Shown: positions 17,698 through 27,010, numbered from the stretch's first letter. The stretch: 64,000 nt of DNA from G963691885 sp963691885 (GCA_963691885.1 OY829843.1:1488001-1552000); one strand, 5' to 3'. The notes: a model not told the origin generated them from the letters alone. Program-made: numbers and translations.

Positions 17698-18177
17698 ATG
17701 CATGGTTGCGTAATAAATGATCAAAAAACTATGGATAGAATCGATCGCGAAATCCTGAAACTTCTGCAGAAAGACGCTTCCATCGCAAACAACAAGCTTG
17801 CCGATCAGATTGGTTTAGCACCATCAAGCTGTCTCCGCCGCGTCCGGCATCTGAAGGAACAGGGCGTTATCACCGGTTTCATTGCATTGACCGACCCCAA
17901 GAAGATGGACCGCGCCCTCAAGGCGATCGTGACGGTAAAACTGGCGGACCACGGCGTTGACGCGCGTAAACAGTGGCTTTCGGACATTAAAGAAGAAGCG
18001 GCAATCTCTCAAATCTATTCGGTTTCTGGGGAGACAGACACTGTTGTCATGATGAATTTGGCGGATATGGAAGAGTCTCAGGAACTCAGCCACCGGTTAT
18101 TTGCGGAGGATAAGAATGTCCTTCAATACCAATCTCTCTTCGTCCTCGAACAGCACAAATTTGATCTGGCGCTTTGA
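17698..18177 (+). CDS. Lrp/AsnC-family transcriptional regulator
   Basis: 159 residues. The N-terminal winged helix MDRIDREILKLLQKDASIANNKLADQIGLAPSSCLRRVRHLKEQGVI is classic AsnC_trans_reg, followed by a RAM ligand-sensing domain (AIVTVKLADHG, VSGETDTVVMMNLADME). The frame opens at 17698, but the conserved part begins at the ATG at 17731; neither start has a clear ribosome site. The gene is divergent from ltaE, so local control of threonine breakdown in response to an amino acid is a reasonable guess. It ends 16 bases before the convergent divL stop. Confidence 0.9.
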   Translation: MHGCVINDQKTMDRIDREILKLLQKDASIANNKLADQIGLAPSSCLRRVRHLKEQGVITGFIALTDPKKMDRALKAIVTVKLADHGVDARKQWLSDIKEEAAISQIYSVSGETDTVVMMNLADMEESQELSHRLFAEDKNVLQYQSLFVLEQHKFDLAL

Positions 18178-18193
18178 ACCGCGTATCGACGGC

Positions 18194-20518
18194 TTACTCG
18201 GCCGCCTTGCGACCGCGAGCCTTTGTTGAAGTCGGCTCTCGCAAGAGTGTACAGGTAACCGTTGTCCCACCGCCCGCCGCCTCGCTTAAACGGACGTCGC
18301 CGCCATGCAGTTCCAGCAAACTCTTTGACAGGGCAAGACCCAGTCCGGCACCGGATTGCTGGGCATCACTGCTGGAGGCCTGAACAAAGTTCTCAAACAC
18401 CCGCGCCCGCTCCTCATTGGAAATGCCGGTTCCCGTGTCGGTGATTGAAACACTGACCGTTTCGGCATTGCCGCTCGAATCCCGTGACGCGGCCATCTCA
18501 ACCCGTATCTGCCCATTGGGCGGGGTGTATTTGATTGCATTGCTCACCAGTTTCTCAAAAGCCTGATACATCCTCTCCGGATCACAGGTGATTGGGACGC
18601 CCAGTTCGACCCCTTCAAGAACCAAGTCAATGTCCTTGGCACTGGCAACGGGTTGAGTCTCTGCAACCAAGCCCCCGACCAGGGCCCCAATATCACAGGG
18701 GTGCAGATCCAGGGTCATAAAGCCTGCCTGGATAGAGGCCAGATCCAGCAAGTCACTAACCAGTCCCGCCAGCATCTTGGAGGCATCCAAAACATCCGCT
18801 GCGTAGCTTGCCTGACGGTCAGACAGTGGGCCGGCGATGCCGTTATGCAGGATCTCGGTAAACCCGATGATGGCGTTCAAAGGTGTCCTCAAATCATAGG
18901 ACATGTTTGAAATGAACTGCGCCTTCAAAAGGTCGACATTTTCCAGTGCTGCATTTCGTTCCTGCAGGGCGCGCTGAACATTGACGCTGTCGGTCACATC
19001 AAGATAGAGCAGCAGGATCTGACCGTCGGGCAATAGAACATGGACATAATCCACGATACGGTTGTCCCTCATAAAGAAACGGCCAGAACTGGGCTGACGA
19101 TTCAAAACGGCGTTCAACCGGTCGTTCCTGAAACTGTCCCAGTCCATTTCTTCTGGAAAACGATCTCGCAGCTCCTCAAAGACTTCCGTCAGATGAGGCC
19201 CCTTTGACAGGAAGGTCTCATCTAGTTTCCAAATCTCGCGGAATTCCCGATTGTGAAGGCGCAACCGTCCGTCCGACCCGTATACAACAACCCCTTCGTA
19301 CAGGTTGTTTAGTGTCGCCTGCTGCACCTTGGTCAATGTATTGAAGGACCGTTCAAGGGCCAGCCGGTCCGTGACATCCTCAAATATATACATCAACCCC
19401 CCGAGCGGATAGGGCGTCACCGTCTTCCGGATGGTGCGGTCATCAGGCAGATACAGAAAGTCATCAAAGGGCTCTGTCACCGATGTGAACTGCGTCGTCA
19501 GTCCCCGTTTGTAATCTCTGAAATCGACGATTTCGGGTATTTTGCGAAGATCATGTAAAAGCTCAACGATTTCATCGAGAAAGGGTTCTCGCCGCAACCA
19601 GTCTTCATCCAGAGACCACATGTCGCGATAGGCCTGGTTAAAGAATCGAATGCGACGGTCGGGGCCAAAAATGGCGATTGCCGTCAGCATATGTTCCAGG
19701 ACTTCGTCCTGGGCATCGATATGCTCTGCCAAGGATGCCTGTACGTTTTCCAGACCTGTCCGGTCTTCGGCGAAACCGACGATTCCCATCTCCTCGGGTA
19801 AGCGGGCCTCGCTGAAATCCAGCAACCGCCGTTGCCCGTCAACAACCATATGGTGGCTCTCGGAATGAACCCCGCTTACGGTCATTGCCCGTTCGGCCAG
19901 GGCACGACCCCGATGGCCGATGACACCCTGTGTTATCTCCTTGCGCATAAGGGCCTGCGAAAGATCGTCCGCGCCCACCATCCGGGCATAGGTCTGGTTC
20001 ACGCCAACCAAATCCTTGCTCGACCCGTCGCGCCACCAAACCGGCAGGGGAAGGGCGTTTAACACGGCCTTAAGACGGTCCAACTCTCGCTCGAAGGAAA
20101 TAATATCGGGACGTTCTTCAATGCGGATTATCAGGGCATCACCCTGCATTCCTGTCCCTAAATGGTTCGCCATATCCTGCGAGGGATCGCGCAGGAGAAC
20201 GTTTCGGGCCACACCATCGGCCTGTGTGGCAAGCACAGAATCAAGAAAAGCAGTTTGGTCTGCACCCGCAATCCGGTCCGCCAATGCTTCCAGAGAGGCG
20301 AAACTCTCATCGCCAAGTTTTGTCCGCGCCCGGCTACTGAGACTTATGGAACCGCCGCTGACGAGAATGGCCATTTCATCCATGGCATTAAAAGCTGCAA
20401 GGATGGACTTCGCGTCATCGCCACGCCGCCTCGTGACAACCGACCACAAGACTGCACCCAAGACACACCCGACAGCCAGTCCAATCAGCAGACCGGGTAG
20501 TACAGCTTCATCCGGCAT
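18194..20518 (-). CDS. divL: DivL-type tyrosine pseudo-histidine kinase (cell-cycle regulator)
   Basis: 774 residues, close to the length of Caulobacter DivL. One N-terminal membrane helix (about 7-27) is followed by several PAS-like segments (about 150-500), a dimerisation domain and an ATPase domain with FEKLVSNAIKYTPP, ITDTGTGIS and GAGLGLALSKSLLELHGG. The phosphoacceptor position reads SNMSYDLRTPLN, with Tyr541 (TAT, 18896-18898) instead of His, the hallmark of DivL. DivL binds phosphorylated DivK and tunes the CckA-ChpT-CtrA relay. A terminator separates it from ahcY upstream, so it needs its own promoter in 20519-20654; a short palindrome ATTAGCCCCTAAT (20581-20593) sits there. Ortholog assignment rests on the Tyr, length and ahcY neighbourhood. 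Confidence 0.88.
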   Translation of the reverse strand: MPDEAVLPGLLIGLAVGCVLGAVLWSVVTRRRGDDAKSILAAFNAMDEMAILVSGGSISLSSRARTKLGDESFASLEALADRIAGADQTAFLDSVLATQADGVARNVLLRDPSQDMANHLGTGMQGDALIIRIEERPDIISFERELDRLKAVLNALPLPVWWRDGSSKDLVGVNQTYARMVGADDLSQALMRKEITQGVIGHRGRALAERAMTVSGVHSESHHMVVDGQRRLLDFSEARLPEEMGIVGFAEDRTGLENVQASLAEHIDAQDEVLEHMLTAIAIFGPDRRIRFFNQAYRDMWSLDEDWLRREPFLDEIVELLHDLRKIPEIVDFRDYKRGLTTQFTSVTEPFDDFLYLPDDRTIRKTVTPYPLGGLMYIFEDVTDRLALERSFNTLTKVQQATLNNLYEGVVVYGSDGRLRLHNREFREIWKLDETFLSKGPHLTEVFEELRDRFPEEMDWDSFRNDRLNAVLNRQPSSGRFFMRDNRIVDYVHVLLPDGQILLLYLDVTDSVNVQRALQERNAALENVDLLKAQFISNMSYDLRTPLNAIIGFTEILHNGIAGPLSDRQASYAADVLDASKMLAGLVSDLLDLASIQAGFMTLDLHPCDIGALVGGLVAETQPVASAKDIDLVLEGVELGVPITCDPERMYQAFEKLVSNAIKYTPPNGQIRVEMAASRDSSGNAETVSVSITDTGTGISNEERARVFENFVQASSSDAQQSGAGLGLALSKSLLELHGGDVRLSEAAGGGTTVTCTLLREPTSTKARGRKAAE

Positions 20519-20654
20519 AATGGTCGGACCCTATCAAGACGAGGCGCACTTGCATTTTCTCCCCAGCGATGCCGATAAATATTAGCCCCTAATGCCATAA
20601 AGCGAAACCGCCACGAGTTCAGGCCCGAATTCTGTGGACCCGAAGACAAGACAA

Positions 20655-20687
20655 GAAAAAAGCCGGGGCGACAGAACCCCGGCTTTT
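20655..20687 (-). terminator. Strong rho-independent terminator after ahcY
   Basis: An 11-base perfect stem (20658-20668 with 20677-20687) around an eight-base loop. A T run follows on the minus strand (complement of the A tract from 20655). The plus strand also ends in TTTT, so it can work both ways. It isolates divL from ahcY read-through. Confidence 0.85.
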
Positions 20688-20706
20688 CCCACTCAATTAC
20701 TCAGGA

Positions 20707-22001
20707 TCAATAGCGGTAAGTATCCGGCTTGAACGGTCCTTCAACACCGACACCGATATAGCTTGCCTGTTCCTGCGACAGTTTCGTCAGCATGGCCCCG
20801 ACCTTTTCGAGATGCAGTGCTGCCACTTTTTCATCCAGATGTTTCGGCAGAACATATACCTTGCGCTCGTAATCCGCATGACGTTCCCAGAGTTCAATCT
20901 GGGCCAGGACCTGGTTGGTAAAAGACGCGCTCATCACAAAGCTTGGATGACCCGTTGCACAGCCAAGATTCACCAGACGACCTTCAGCCAGAACAATGAT
21001 CCGCTTACCATCGGGGAATTCAACCTGATCAACCTGTGGCTTCACATTATCCCATTTGAAGTTTTTCAAACCGGCAATCTGAATCTCGCTGTCAAAATGC
21101 CCGATGTTGCAGACGATGGCCCGGTCTTTCATTTCTCGCATATGGTCAACGGTGATGACATCAACATTGCCGGTCGCGGTGACGAAGATATCGGCGCGGG
21201 GCGCGGCATCTTCCATGGTGACAACTTCGTACCCTTCCATCGCGGCCTGCAACGCACAGATCGGGTCGGCCTCTGTGACCAGAACCCGGCAACCAGCATT
21301 CCGCATGCTGTCAGCAGAGCCTTTGCCGACATCACCAAACCCGGCAACAACGGCCACTTTACCGGCCATCATGACGTCGGTGGCCCGGCGGATAGCGTCA
21401 ACAAGACTCTCACGACATCCATATTTGTTGTCGAATTTCGACTTGGTCACGCTGTCGTTCACATTGATCGCCGGAACTTTCAGCAAACCATCACGCTCCA
21501 TCTCATAGAGACGGTGGACACCTGTTGTCGTTTCTTCGGAAAGCCCGCGGATATCGTCTAGATATGCCGGATATTTCTCGTGCAGGATCTGGGTCAGGTC
21601 GCCGCCATCATCCAGGATCATGTTGGGACGCCAGCCGTCGGGTCCGTCGATCGTCATTTCAATCGCCCACCAGAACTCTTCCTCCGACATGCCTTTCCAG
21701 GCAAAGACGGGAACACCACTGGCAGCAATTGCCGCGGCGGCATGGTCCTGTGTCGAGAAAATATTGCAAGAGGACCAGCGCACCTCAGCACCAAGAGCCG
21801 TCAGGGTTTCAATGAGAACCGCGGTCTGAATTGTCATATGCAGGCAACCGGCGATACGGGCACCCTTGAGGGGCTGGGATGCGCCAAACTCTGTGCGCAG
21901 CGCCATCAGCCCCGGCATTTCGGTTTCGGCAATATCAATTTCTTTGCGACCCAATCGGCCAAAGAGATATCAACAACTTTATAATCTGAGAATTCGCTCA
22001 T
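20707..22001 (-). CDS. ahcY: S-adenosylhomocysteine hydrolase (apparent 1-base frameshift near the N-terminus)
   Basis: AhcY splits S-adenosylhomocysteine into adenosine and homocysteine, relieving inhibition of methyltransferases. NDSVTKSKFDNKYGCRESL, the NAD-binding VAGFGDVGKGSADSMRNAG and the closing PFKPDTYRY are intact. The main open frame (20707-21954) begins with TTG inside the conserved N-terminus. The true start is the ATG at 22001, with GGAG eight bases upstream; it encodes MSEFSDYKVVDISLADW, but then needs one extra G in the GGG run (CCC on plus, 21950-21952) to continue as GRKEIDIAETEM. As sequenced, the ATG frame stops after about 31 codons. A sequencing or assembly deletion is the simplest explanation because the enzyme is nearly indispensable. 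Corrected length would be about 432 residues. Confidence 0.93.
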
Positions 22002-22163
22002 TTAAGGATCTCCAACCATTGGAATTCGGGGGGCCGGCCAGATTTATGATCAGGACGGCTGAATATTTGCGCGCGGTATAGCAAAGCTTTCAACGCACAA
22101 CAAGCAAACCATCGACAACTTTCGCACCCAAGGCATGGAAAAGCGTTTGGTGGGGGTCATCCA

Positions 22164-22178
22164 AAGTAAATTTTACTT
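22164..22178. repeat. 15-base palindrome in the ahcY/ompA divergent region
   Basis: AAGTAAATTTTACTT is a perfect 7-1-7 palindrome about 90 bases before the OmpA-like start and 163 bases before the ahcY ATG. The surrounding DNA is AT-rich. It is a plausible operator for a dimeric regulator, which cannot be named from sequence. Confidence 0.4.
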
Positions 22179-22269
22179 GGCTTTATTTAATTATCTCTTC
22201 TTTGGCAGGATTTTTGCTTGTCAAATACTTAAGTTTTTTTTGAACACTGTTGAATATTGAGGTTTTGCT

Positions 22270-23433
22270 ATGCAGAACAACCGACACCATCCGCTTCCAA
22301 ATTCCCGCCGAACTGCCAGTACCCTTTGCCTGGGAGCACTCGGCTTTGTCGGATTACTTGCCTGGACTGCACCGGCAAAAGGCATCGAGATGACCAGCGC
22401 TGAGGCAGCTGGTTGGTATTTGGGCATCGGCGGCGGATACAGTTCAGCCGAGGATATACCCGCCGACAATCCAGCCCTGCAGAACACGATTGATCCCGAT
22501 GACGGTTATGCGGCCGCAGCCCGGATTGGCTATGACAGTGGCGCGATCCTGCGCGGTGAGCTTGAACTCGCCCTGAGAGACAATGATACCGTCAATATTG
22601 ACTCGGTTCAGGGACAAGGCGATATCCGGGCCTATTCCTATATGGCCAATGTCTATGCCGAGCTGAAACTGGATGCGATTCCGGTCACACCCTTCGTCGG
22701 CGTCGGTGTTGGGGCCGCCACGGTTGATATGCGCGAAGTGCGTACCGTTGCGGGCAGCCAGATCAACAACAGCGATACAGGGCTTGCCTATCAGGCAATT
22801 GCCGGACTGGCGGTTAATGTAACAGATACCATGTCACTGACCGGCGCATATACCTATCTTGAGGTACCCGATCTCTCTTACAAGACGAGTGCTGGCGGCG
22901 AACTGGACAGCGATTACAGCAATCACACCTTTATGCTGGGATTGAGATGGCGCTTCCTGCCAGCTGCGGTGCCAGAGGCCGAAGCCGAACCCTCAACGGC
23001 AGTCGCATCTGCGCCTGCCCCCGCAAAACCGGCGGCAAAATCTGCCGAACAGGCGCCAGCGCCGGTTGCCGCCCCTGCCCCCATGGTAAAAAAGCCAGGG
23101 ATTGTCCGGGAGTTTATGGTCTTCTTTGACTGGGACAAATCCGTAATCACTGAAGAGGCAAGGCTGGTCCTGGAAAACGCGGCACGCCACGCTCAACGGG
23201 GCGGTGTAGTCGCAATCGGGGTTACCGGTCATTCGGATTCATCCGGTTCGGCCTCTTACAACGAAAAACTCTCTCTCGCCCGGGCAAAAGCCGTGAAAGA
23301 TGTCCTGGTCGATATGGGACTTAGCTCGGAAGAGGTTACGACCTACGGAAAAGGTGAAACTGTGCCTTTGATCCAGACCGCAGACGGTATTCGTGAAGCC
23401 AAAAACCGCCGGGCCGTCATCGTTCTGAACTGA
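22270..23433 (+). CDS. OmpA-family outer membrane protein
   Basis: 387 residues. The N-terminus is a long signal peptide with hydrophobic core LGALGFVGLLAW. Residues 45-230 alternate in the way expected of an eight-stranded barrel (GWYLGIGGGYSS, YMANVYAELKL, TPFVGVGVGAA, HTFMLGLRWRF). A Pro/Ala-rich linker (about 235-280) follows, then an OmpA peptidoglycan-binding domain (FMVFFDWDKSVITEEA, VTGHSDSSGSASYNEKLSLARAKAV, NRRAVIVL). It anchors the outer membrane to the cell wall. TTGAGG precedes the ATG. It is transcribed divergently from ahcY. Confidence 0.92.
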   Translation: MQNNRHHPLPNSRRTASTLCLGALGFVGLLAWTAPAKGIEMTSAEAAGWYLGIGGGYSSAEDIPADNPALQNTIDPDDGYAAAARIGYDSGAILRGELELALRDNDTVNIDSVQGQGDIRAYSYMANVYAELKLDAIPVTPFVGVGVGAATVDMREVRTVAGSQINNSDTGLAYQAIAGLAVNVTDTMSLTGAYTYLEVPDLSYKTSAGGELDSDYSNHTFMLGLRWRFLPAAVPEAEAEPSTAVASAPAPAKPAAKSAEQAPAPVAAPAPMVKKPGIVREFMVFFDWDKSVITEEARLVLENAARHAQRGGVVAIGVTGHSDSSGSASYNEKLSLARAKAVKDVLVDMGLSSEEVTTYGKGETVPLIQTADGIREAKNRRAVIVLN

Positions 23434-23446
23434 TCAGGTTGGTGGC

Positions 23447-24358
23447 TCAGTTGATCACCACGGTGTAGCGGACAATCCGGTTGTTATCTGAATCTGCAAA
23501 ATAATACGAGTTGTCGAGAACGAGGGCCCCCTCCGGATCATCAAATCGATAGGGCCCCAACCCAGGCCGACCATCACCCAAAAGGCCCACCAGTGCCCCT
23601 TCCAATTTGCCGTTTACCGTCGCATCCGGTTCGATCATCAAAATGCGATGGGCATCCTGATCAGCAACAATCAAGCGACCAAAATCGTCGATATCCAGAT
23701 AACGCGGACCGATGAAACCGTATTTGATGTGATCCAGGACTTGCAGGATTTTGAGGTCGGGGCTGAGCTTGACCAACCGGCGATTGAAATTGTCCGCTAC
23801 CCAGATATTCCCTTCAGGGTCTTCAGCAACGTCATGAGCCCCATAGAAACCCTCAGCAACCGCCAGAATTTCACTGCCTTCAAACGCTATGACCGCCCCA
23901 ATCCCGCTCGCCATGGCATAGACGCGCCCGCTTGAATGCATCAATGCGCCTTCCGTTCTGGGCGCCGGCAGTTCCAGAACCGGACTTGGGACTTGCACGT
24001 CCGCCAGGCCGTGGAGTCGATCGAAAACCAGAACAGTGCTGAAACCTGTTACCGCCACCGCCGCCCTGCCAGAAGCATCAAACGAGATATCGTGAATACC
24101 CGGAAATCTTCCGGCACCAATCATCTGAACAAGCTCAAGACTGGACGGATCAAAAACCGCGATGCCGCCGCCAAATTTATCCGCGACGTAAATCCGGCCA
24201 TCGGGGCCAATATCGAGGTCATGGGGATCATTTAACACCGCCTCGCTGGCAAGGTCATACGCCGCGAAGGGGGGCGGTATGTCATGCGCAACAGCGGGCA
24301 AAAGGGCTGCAGTAAGGATCAGAAGACAACCTGCCGACAAAGCCCGTATTTTCTGCAA
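23447..24358 (-). CDS. Secreted NHL-repeat beta-propeller protein
   Basis: 303 residues with an N-terminal signal peptide (LSAGCLLILTAALLPAVAHD). Repeats typical of NHL propellers follow: PHDLDIGPDGRIYVADKFGGGIAVFD, HDVAEDPEGNIWVADNFNRRLVKLS, YLDIDDFGRLIVADQDAHRILMIE, ALVLDNSYYFADSDNNRIVRY. Such proteins bind ligands or proteins in the periplasm; no catalytic residues can be assigned. The start appears to be TTG (24358) with GGGGGAA before it, since no ATG gives a complete signal peptide. It is convergent with the OmpA-like gene, 13 bases apart. Confidence 0.8.
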   Translation of the reverse strand: MQKIRALSAGCLLILTAALLPAVAHDIPPPFAAYDLASEAVLNDPHDLDIGPDGRIYVADKFGGGIAVFDPSSLELVQMIGAGRFPGIHDISFDASGRAAVAVTGFSTVLVFDRLHGLADVQVPSPVLELPAPRTEGALMHSSGRVYAMASGIGAVIAFEGSEILAVAEGFYGAHDVAEDPEGNIWVADNFNRRLVKLSPDLKILQVLDHIKYGFIGPRYLDIDDFGRLIVADQDAHRILMIEPDATVNGKLEGALVGLLGDGRPGLGPYRFDDPEGALVLDNSYYFADSDNNRIVRYTVVIN

Positions 24359-24444
24359 AACCCGTTCCCCCGTTTACCGCTACAATCCGTGTCTCCAGTA
24401 TAGCGGGGAAACGCGCCGGAAATGAAGGGGCGACAGGGTTTTGC

Positions 24445-26241
24445 CTACATCAAACCTTCCATATCATCGAGGAGGGTGGCCACGCGGCCCATATCAGTCA
24501 CCTCCATCACCATCCGGGCCCGCGCCGTCGCACTTGAAAAATCAAGCTTGCACACCCGCTGCTTAACCCGTGGTAACGCGGTAGACGACATAGACAACTC
24601 ACACACGCCCAAACCGATCAGAAGAGGTGTAAAACGGGTATCCCCTGCAATTTCCCCGCAAATACTGATCGGCAGCCGGGCCCGGAGCGCGGCCTGAACC
24701 GAGAACTCAATCAGCCTCAGAACGGCCGGGTGCAGCGGATTATAAAGCGCGGCAACCTGCTCATCAGCGCGGTCTATGGCCAAAGTGTACATGGTCAGAT
24801 CATTGCTGCCGATCGCAAAAAAATCAGCCACATTCGCAAGGGCATCAGCGGCCAGTGCCGCACCCGGAATCTCAATCATGACCCCGACAGGGGGCATTTT
24901 GTCCGGCAATGCCACACCACGTGCTTTCAGGCGCGTCCAGAGTCGATCCAGAATTTCCCGGACCTGCCGCACCTCACCCGTCGTTGTAATCATCGGCAGC
25001 AGAAGACGGACCGGACCATGGGCAGCGGCCCGCAGAATGGCCCCCAACTGCGTTTCAAAGAGTTTTGGTTCGCGCAGAGAAAGACGTATGGCCCGCACGC
25101 CCAGCGCCGGATTTACCGCCTCCGTCAGACCGCCGCCGACCTGATCCCCCAAACCATAGGCAAGCTTTTCACCCCCGATATCAAGCGTGCGAATGGTGAC
25201 AGGTCTGCCTTCCATCCGCTCCACAACATCGCGCAGGACCTGATATTGTTCTTCTTCATCGGGGGGACCGTCCCGGTTCATAAACATAAATTCGGTCCGG
25301 AAAAGTCCGACACCTGAAGACCCGGCGTTTAATGCCTGATCAACATCACGCGGAAACTCGATGTTGGACATCAGTTGAATTTCGGTCCCGTCCCGCGTGA
25401 TCGACGGGACATCGCGCAAGCGGGCCAGTTTGGCCGCTTCCTTTTCCAGGGCGCGGACCCGTTGTTCATAGCGTTGAACAACAGCGGGGGACGGGTTGAC
25501 AAAAATGCGCCCGTCCGACCCGTCCAGGATCAGCAGATCCCCATTCCTGACCTGATTCAACAGACCGGCAGCACCCAAGACCGCTGGCAATCCCAGGGAC
25601 CGCGCCATAATTGCGGCATGCCCCTCTACCCCACCAATCATCGCCGCGAATCCGGCAATTCTGGCCGGATCCATCTGGGCGGTATCCGCCGGGGTGATTT
25701 CTTCCGCAATCAGGATCGTGTTTGGCGGAAAATCACTGAAACTCGGTGCCATCCCCTCCATCAAGTTCCGCAACAACCGACCGCCTACATCGCGCACATC
25801 AGCAGCACGCGCGGCGATATAAGCGTCCTCAAGCGCCTCAAAACCACGGGCGATCTCAGAAGACTCGGCCCGTACGGCCGCCTCTACATTGACACGATTT
25901 TCGGTAATGCGCTGCCGGACACCCCGAACCAGACGGGAATCCTTAAGCATTGCCTCATGCGCCTCTAGCAGCAGGCTCATCTCTTCACCCGCAGCCCCCG
26001 GAAGCGAAGTCACCTTGGATTTGAGGGCGCGCAATTGCTTTGTTGACCTGGATAGTGCCTTGTCCAGTTTCTTGAGGGCGTCGGAAACAGCCTCGTCGTT
26101 CTCAAGCGTATATTCCGGAACGGTGAGTAGGCCTGACTCAACAACCCGTGCAGGTCCGATCGCGATGCCAGACGACACACCAACACCGGCGACTTCTGCA
26201 TCAGAGGCCGTTTTCATTCCGGTCTCGCCAGACTCAATCAT
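24445..26241 (-). CDS. ptsI: Phosphoenolpyruvate-protein phosphotransferase (enzyme I)
   Basis: About 598 residues. Enzyme I takes phosphate from PEP and passes it to HPr. The phospho-histidine loop reads GGVEGHAAIMARSLGLPAVLG, which keeps the His but has EG where the common TS stands. The PEP-binding GVGLFRTEFMFMNR and the late ISICGEIAGD with its catalytic Cys are present. There is no N-terminal GAF domain, unlike many nitrogen-PTS EI proteins. ATG at 26241 overlaps the HPr stop by eight bases; ATG at 26217 is an alternative; the frame opens with TTG at 26262. It is last in a run hprK-rapZ-EIIA-HPr-EI with no sugar permease. Confidence 0.93.
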   Translation of the reverse strand: MIESGETGMKTASDAEVAGVGVSSGIAIGPARVVESGLLTVPEYTLENDEAVSDALKKLDKALSRSTKQLRALKSKVTSLPGAAGEEMSLLLEAHEAMLKDSRLVRGVRQRITENRVNVEAAVRAESSEIARGFEALEDAYIAARAADVRDVGGRLLRNLMEGMAPSFSDFPPNTILIAEEITPADTAQMDPARIAGFAAMIGGVEGHAAIMARSLGLPAVLGAAGLLNQVRNGDLLILDGSDGRIFVNPSPAVVQRYEQRVRALEKEAAKLARLRDVPSITRDGTEIQLMSNIEFPRDVDQALNAGSSGVGLFRTEFMFMNRDGPPDEEEQYQVLRDVVERMEGRPVTIRTLDIGGEKLAYGLGDQVGGGLTEAVNPALGVRAIRLSLREPKLFETQLGAILRAAAHGPVRLLLPMITTTGEVRQVREILDRLWTRLKARGVALPDKMPPVGVMIEIPGAALAADALANVADFFAIGSNDLTMYTLAIDRADEQVAALYNPLHPAVLRLIEFSVQAALRARLPISICGEIAGDTRFTPLLIGLGVCELSMSSTALPRVKQRVCKLDFSSATARARMVMEVTDMGRVATLLDDMEGLM

Positions 26242-26509
26242 CTTCGTCAAACCGATTGCCAATCAATTCCTTGAGGGCGTCGATCACCTCTTGGGCCTGC
26301 GCACCTTCGGCTTCCAGACGGATGTCGCAACCTTTTGCCGCCGCCAGCATCATTAACCCCATAATTGAGGTTCCGACAACGGTAACGCCATCTCGGGTAA
26401 CCGAGACCTCTGCATCATATTCGCCAGCGACTTTCACGAATTTCGCCGCAGCACGGGCATGCAAGCCACGCTGATTGCAAATCATAACATCAAATGGACC
26501 AATCTTCAT
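26234..26509 (-). CDS. ptsH: HPr-family phosphocarrier protein
   Basis: 91 residues. The phosphorylation site His17 lies in NQRGLHARAAAKFV, and the regulatory serine Ser48 in VGTSIMGLMMLAA is the expected target of HprK, encoded two genes upstream. It relays phosphate from EI to EIIA-Man. With no EIIB or EIIC nearby, the chain is regulatory rather than for transport. It is separated from EIIA by about 100 bases and overlaps the EI start. Confidence 0.95.
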   Translation of the reverse strand: MKIGPFDVMICNQRGLHARAAAKFVKVAGEYDAEVSVTRDGVTVVGTSIMGLMMLAAAKGCDIRLEAEGAQAQEVIDALKELIGNRFDEDD

Positions 26510-26611
26510 TTCGTGAACTCGAACTTTTTCTTTTGGTGTTTGGAACGGTGACTTTGGAAAAGGGCTGATAACAGTGTGGATCCTGGACCACCAGCGCCAA
26601 TCGCGGATCGA

Positions 26612-27010
26612 TCAGGTGGCCAGCAGCTTGCTCGCAACATTGATGTATTTGATGCCGGCCTGCTGGGCCGCATCCACCGCCGCGTCCAGGCCCATATCAC
26701 CGCGCACTGAGGCCAGTTTGATCAACATCGGCAAGTTCAAACCCGCAATAACTTCTATCCTTGCCCGGTCCATAATCGAGATCGCAAGGTTCGACGGGGT
26801 ACCGCCGAACATATCGGTCAGTACCGCAACACCGTCACCGGATTCCACCGAAAGGGCCGCGTCCAGAATATCCTGTCGGCGTTTTTCCATGTCGTCATCG
26901 GGGCCGATGCATATTGCAACAATATCTTCCTGGGGGCCGACAACATGCTCCAGGGCAGAGATAAATTCTTCTGCAAGGTGACCATGGGTAACAAGGACGA
27001 GGCCGATCAT
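26612..27010 (-). CDS. PTS EIIA component, mannose (EIIA-Man) type
   Basis: 132 residues. IGLVLVTHGHLAEEF carries the phosphorylated His9, and GVAVLTDMFGGTPSNLA is the EIIA-Man core. The upstream frame is open to 27064, but the ATG at 27010 gives the normal start and has a purine-rich GAGAGAAAC region before it. In alphaproteobacteria this stand-alone EIIA-Man (PtsM/ManX) ends a regulatory phosphorelay. It lies between rapZ (74 bases) and HPr. Confidence 0.93.
   Translation of the reverse strand: MIGLVLVTHGHLAEEFISALEHVVGPQEDIVAICIGPDDDMEKRRQDILDAALSVESGDGVAVLTDMFGGTPSNLAISIMDRARIEVIAGLNLPMLIKLASVRGDMGLDAAVDAAQQAGIKYINVASKLLAT

Noticed and set aside
20581..20593. ATTAGCCCCTAAT palindrome before divL as a CtrA site
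   Set aside because: CtrA boxes need TTAA repeats seven bases apart; this does not fit. It is noted only as a small symmetric element.
22002..22269. SAH or SAM riboswitch upstream of ahcY
   Set aside because: I could not recognise the conserved core of any known SAH or SAM riboswitch class, and the leader from the ATG at 22001 looks like simple AT-rich promoter DNA.
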